20,797 nt of DNA from an uncultured Spirochaetales bacterium. GTDB lineage: Bacteria > Spirochaetota > Spirochaetia > Treponematales > Treponemataceae. Under the pieces are notes generated by a model. The model was given only the letters and a program-made list of their open reading frames with translations, was not told the origin of the DNA and made no database searches. The DNA is taken from the NCBI GenBank assembly GCA_946061495.1, contig CAMGSV010000019.1, positions 1-20,797 of the forward strand, in the 5' to 3' direction. Below are positions 19,908 through 20,797 of this stretch, one piece after another (positions within the stretch are counted from its first letter, which is position 1; each line of letters begins with the position of its first letter). A program made the position numbers and the translations under genes.

Positions 19908-20741
19908 TTATTTCCAAGCTACGGCAAATGAGTTATTCTTATATTCATCATAACTCATCAAAGCATGGGGATAGAGATAGTAGGTGGTGCCTTCCGAAAG
20001 ATCACTGAGAGGATTGTTAAACTGAATACCTTTTACCAGGATGGTACCACTATCCTGGTACTTCCAGTACTGAATAGACTGTTCACCATCGGAGAAGTCA
20101 ACGAAGGTGCCATCATTGTTGATTTGAATACTCTTTCGTCCCAGGCTGTCGTAATAGGTGCCAACAAACTTATCTTTAGAGTTGGGCTTGTTCTCCATGT
20201 CGAAGGTGGAGGAGGTAGTTGCACCCGCAATTGTGACTTTCATTTCGTAGTAGTAGTAGTAGTCTTTTGTGTCGACAGTATATCCATTTTCATTTTTTAT
20301 TGGTACAGATACAGTTTTAGGAACATCAAAAGTAGCAATCTTAACTCTCTCTCCCTTCTTCAGGTAGCTTGACGATTCTTCCCCTACTTTTGTTACTTTA
20401 CCGTAAATAGCTGTGTCACTGTAAGTGAAATCATTAAAATCTGCTTGGACATATCGATTCCTTGTAACCCCATTATCAATGATTTGAATCCTTACCGAAA
20501 GATCCTTTTTCCACTCCTTTGGTACGTCCACAACCTTTCCTTCAGCACCAAACCTGATGGTACCTGAGTCATTCTTCCAGACAGTATCGGTAAGGTAACC
20601 AACAGAAGCTCCGTATCCGGGGGGAGTGTAGCTGTTGTCAACAGGGGCTTCCTGCTTGCAGCCAGCCAGCAGGGCAAGTGAGATGAGCAGCGCAGAGAAT
20701 GCTGCTCCCAAAGGCAGTTTTGCAGTTACTTTTGAAGACAT
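19908..20741 (-). CDS. Unrecognised lipoprotein
   Basis: A 277-residue predicted lipoprotein: a hydrophobic N-terminus and lipobox LLAGC with Cys28 as the lipidation site, followed by a Pro/Gly/Ser-rich linker. The start is supported by AGGAGG upstream. The mature part is rich in Asp, Lys, Ser and Tyr, with repeated strand-turn phrases (TVWKNDSGTIRFGAEGK, GTYYDSLGRKSIQINNDGTF). It looks all-beta, perhaps two related domains each built round a 'GTxxFxxDG' turn as in lipocalin-like surface lipoproteins of treponemes. That comparison is speculative. A run of five tyrosines (DYYYYYEM) is encoded by five identical TAC codons. It ends in a strong terminator. Confidence 0.8.
   Translation of the reverse strand: MSSKVTAKLPLGAAFSALLISLALLAGCKQEAPVDNSYTPPGYGASVGYLTDTVWKNDSGTIRFGAEGKVVDVPKEWKKDLSVRIQIIDNGVTRNRYVQADFNDFTYSDTAIYGKVTKVGEESSSYLKKGERVKIATFDVPKTVSVPIKNENGYTVDTKDYYYYYEMKVTIAGATTSSTFDMENKPNSKDKFVGTYYDSLGRKSIQINNDGTFVDFSDGEQSIQYWKYQDSGTILVKGIQFNNPLSDLSEGTTYYLYPHALMSYDEYKNNSFAVAWK
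20247..20261 (-). repeat. (TAC)5 codon run inside the lipoprotein gene
   Basis: Five identical tyrosine codons in a row, seen as (GTA)5 on the plus strand. Length changes would stay in frame. Confidence 0.8.
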
Positions 20742-20767
20742 GGTCTTCCTCCTAGGGTCAGGTCGTA

Positions 20768-20797
20768 GGGGGGAGGTTCACATTGCGGCTACCCCCC
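20768..20797. other. G6/C6 inverted repeat at the window edge
   Basis: GGGGGG (20768-20773) and CCCCCC (20792-20797) can pair across an 18-base loop. It lies upstream of the lipoprotein start and is cut by the window end, so its role is unclear. Confidence 0.3.

Noticed and set aside
1..20797. CRISPR arrays, tRNA or rRNA genes, insertion sequences
   Set aside because: No regularly spaced repeats, no cloverleaf or rRNA-like stretch and no transposase-like protein was seen. The repeats found are isolated pairs.

Overview
The window looks like a chromosomal segment of a spirochaete, most likely a Treponema. This rests on a mixture of signs rather than a marker gene: two lipoproteins with loose spirochaete-type lipoboxes, an anaerobic pyruvate:ferredoxin oxidoreductase, a patatin/outer-membrane-barrel fusion that implies an outer membrane, and several small toxin-antitoxin (TA) families that are common in treponemes. 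There is no rRNA, tRNA, CRISPR array, transposase or integrase.

Layout. 1-2991 (+): the 3' part of an unrecognised repeat-rich protein, then a small DUF3791/DUF3990-type TA-like module, then a family 2 glycosyltransferase. 3025-5231 (+): a secreted HExxH metallopeptidase lipoprotein overlapping a small exported protein. 8535-5213 (-): a patatin-POTRA-barrel protein (type Vd autotransporter architecture) followed by a lone ABC ATPase. 8737-12276 (+): nifJ with its own promoter and terminator. 12492-15680 (+): a VapBC module directly ahead of a MoxR-type AAA ATPase and a VWA-domain protein. 16214-15744 (-): a YhcH/NanQ-family protein. 16462-18462 (+): htpG with promoter, operator-like palindrome and terminator. 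18549-19853: a mosaic of TA pieces, namely a brnA 3' relic, a vapB with a broken vapC, an intact brnTA pair on the opposite strand, and a second vapC 3' relic. 19908-20741 (-): an unrecognised lipoprotein.

The most interesting structure is not a single gene. All four TA modules sit between direct repeats made of the neighbouring host sequence. The DUF3791/DUF3990 module lies between a relic and the intact copy of the glycosyltransferase 5' end. VapBC-1 lies between two 25-bp copies of the moxR translation start. brnTA lies between two perfect 79-bp copies of a vapC 3' end. The vapBC-2/brnTA block lies between two diverged copies of the terminator arm of the neighbouring lipoprotein gene. This resembles the 'insertion with long target duplication' described for restriction-modification genes, here seen repeatedly for TA genes with no visible recombinase. 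In two cases the module now lies inside an operon, so the host gene downstream (glycosyltransferase, moxR-VWA) probably depends on transcription through the TA genes.
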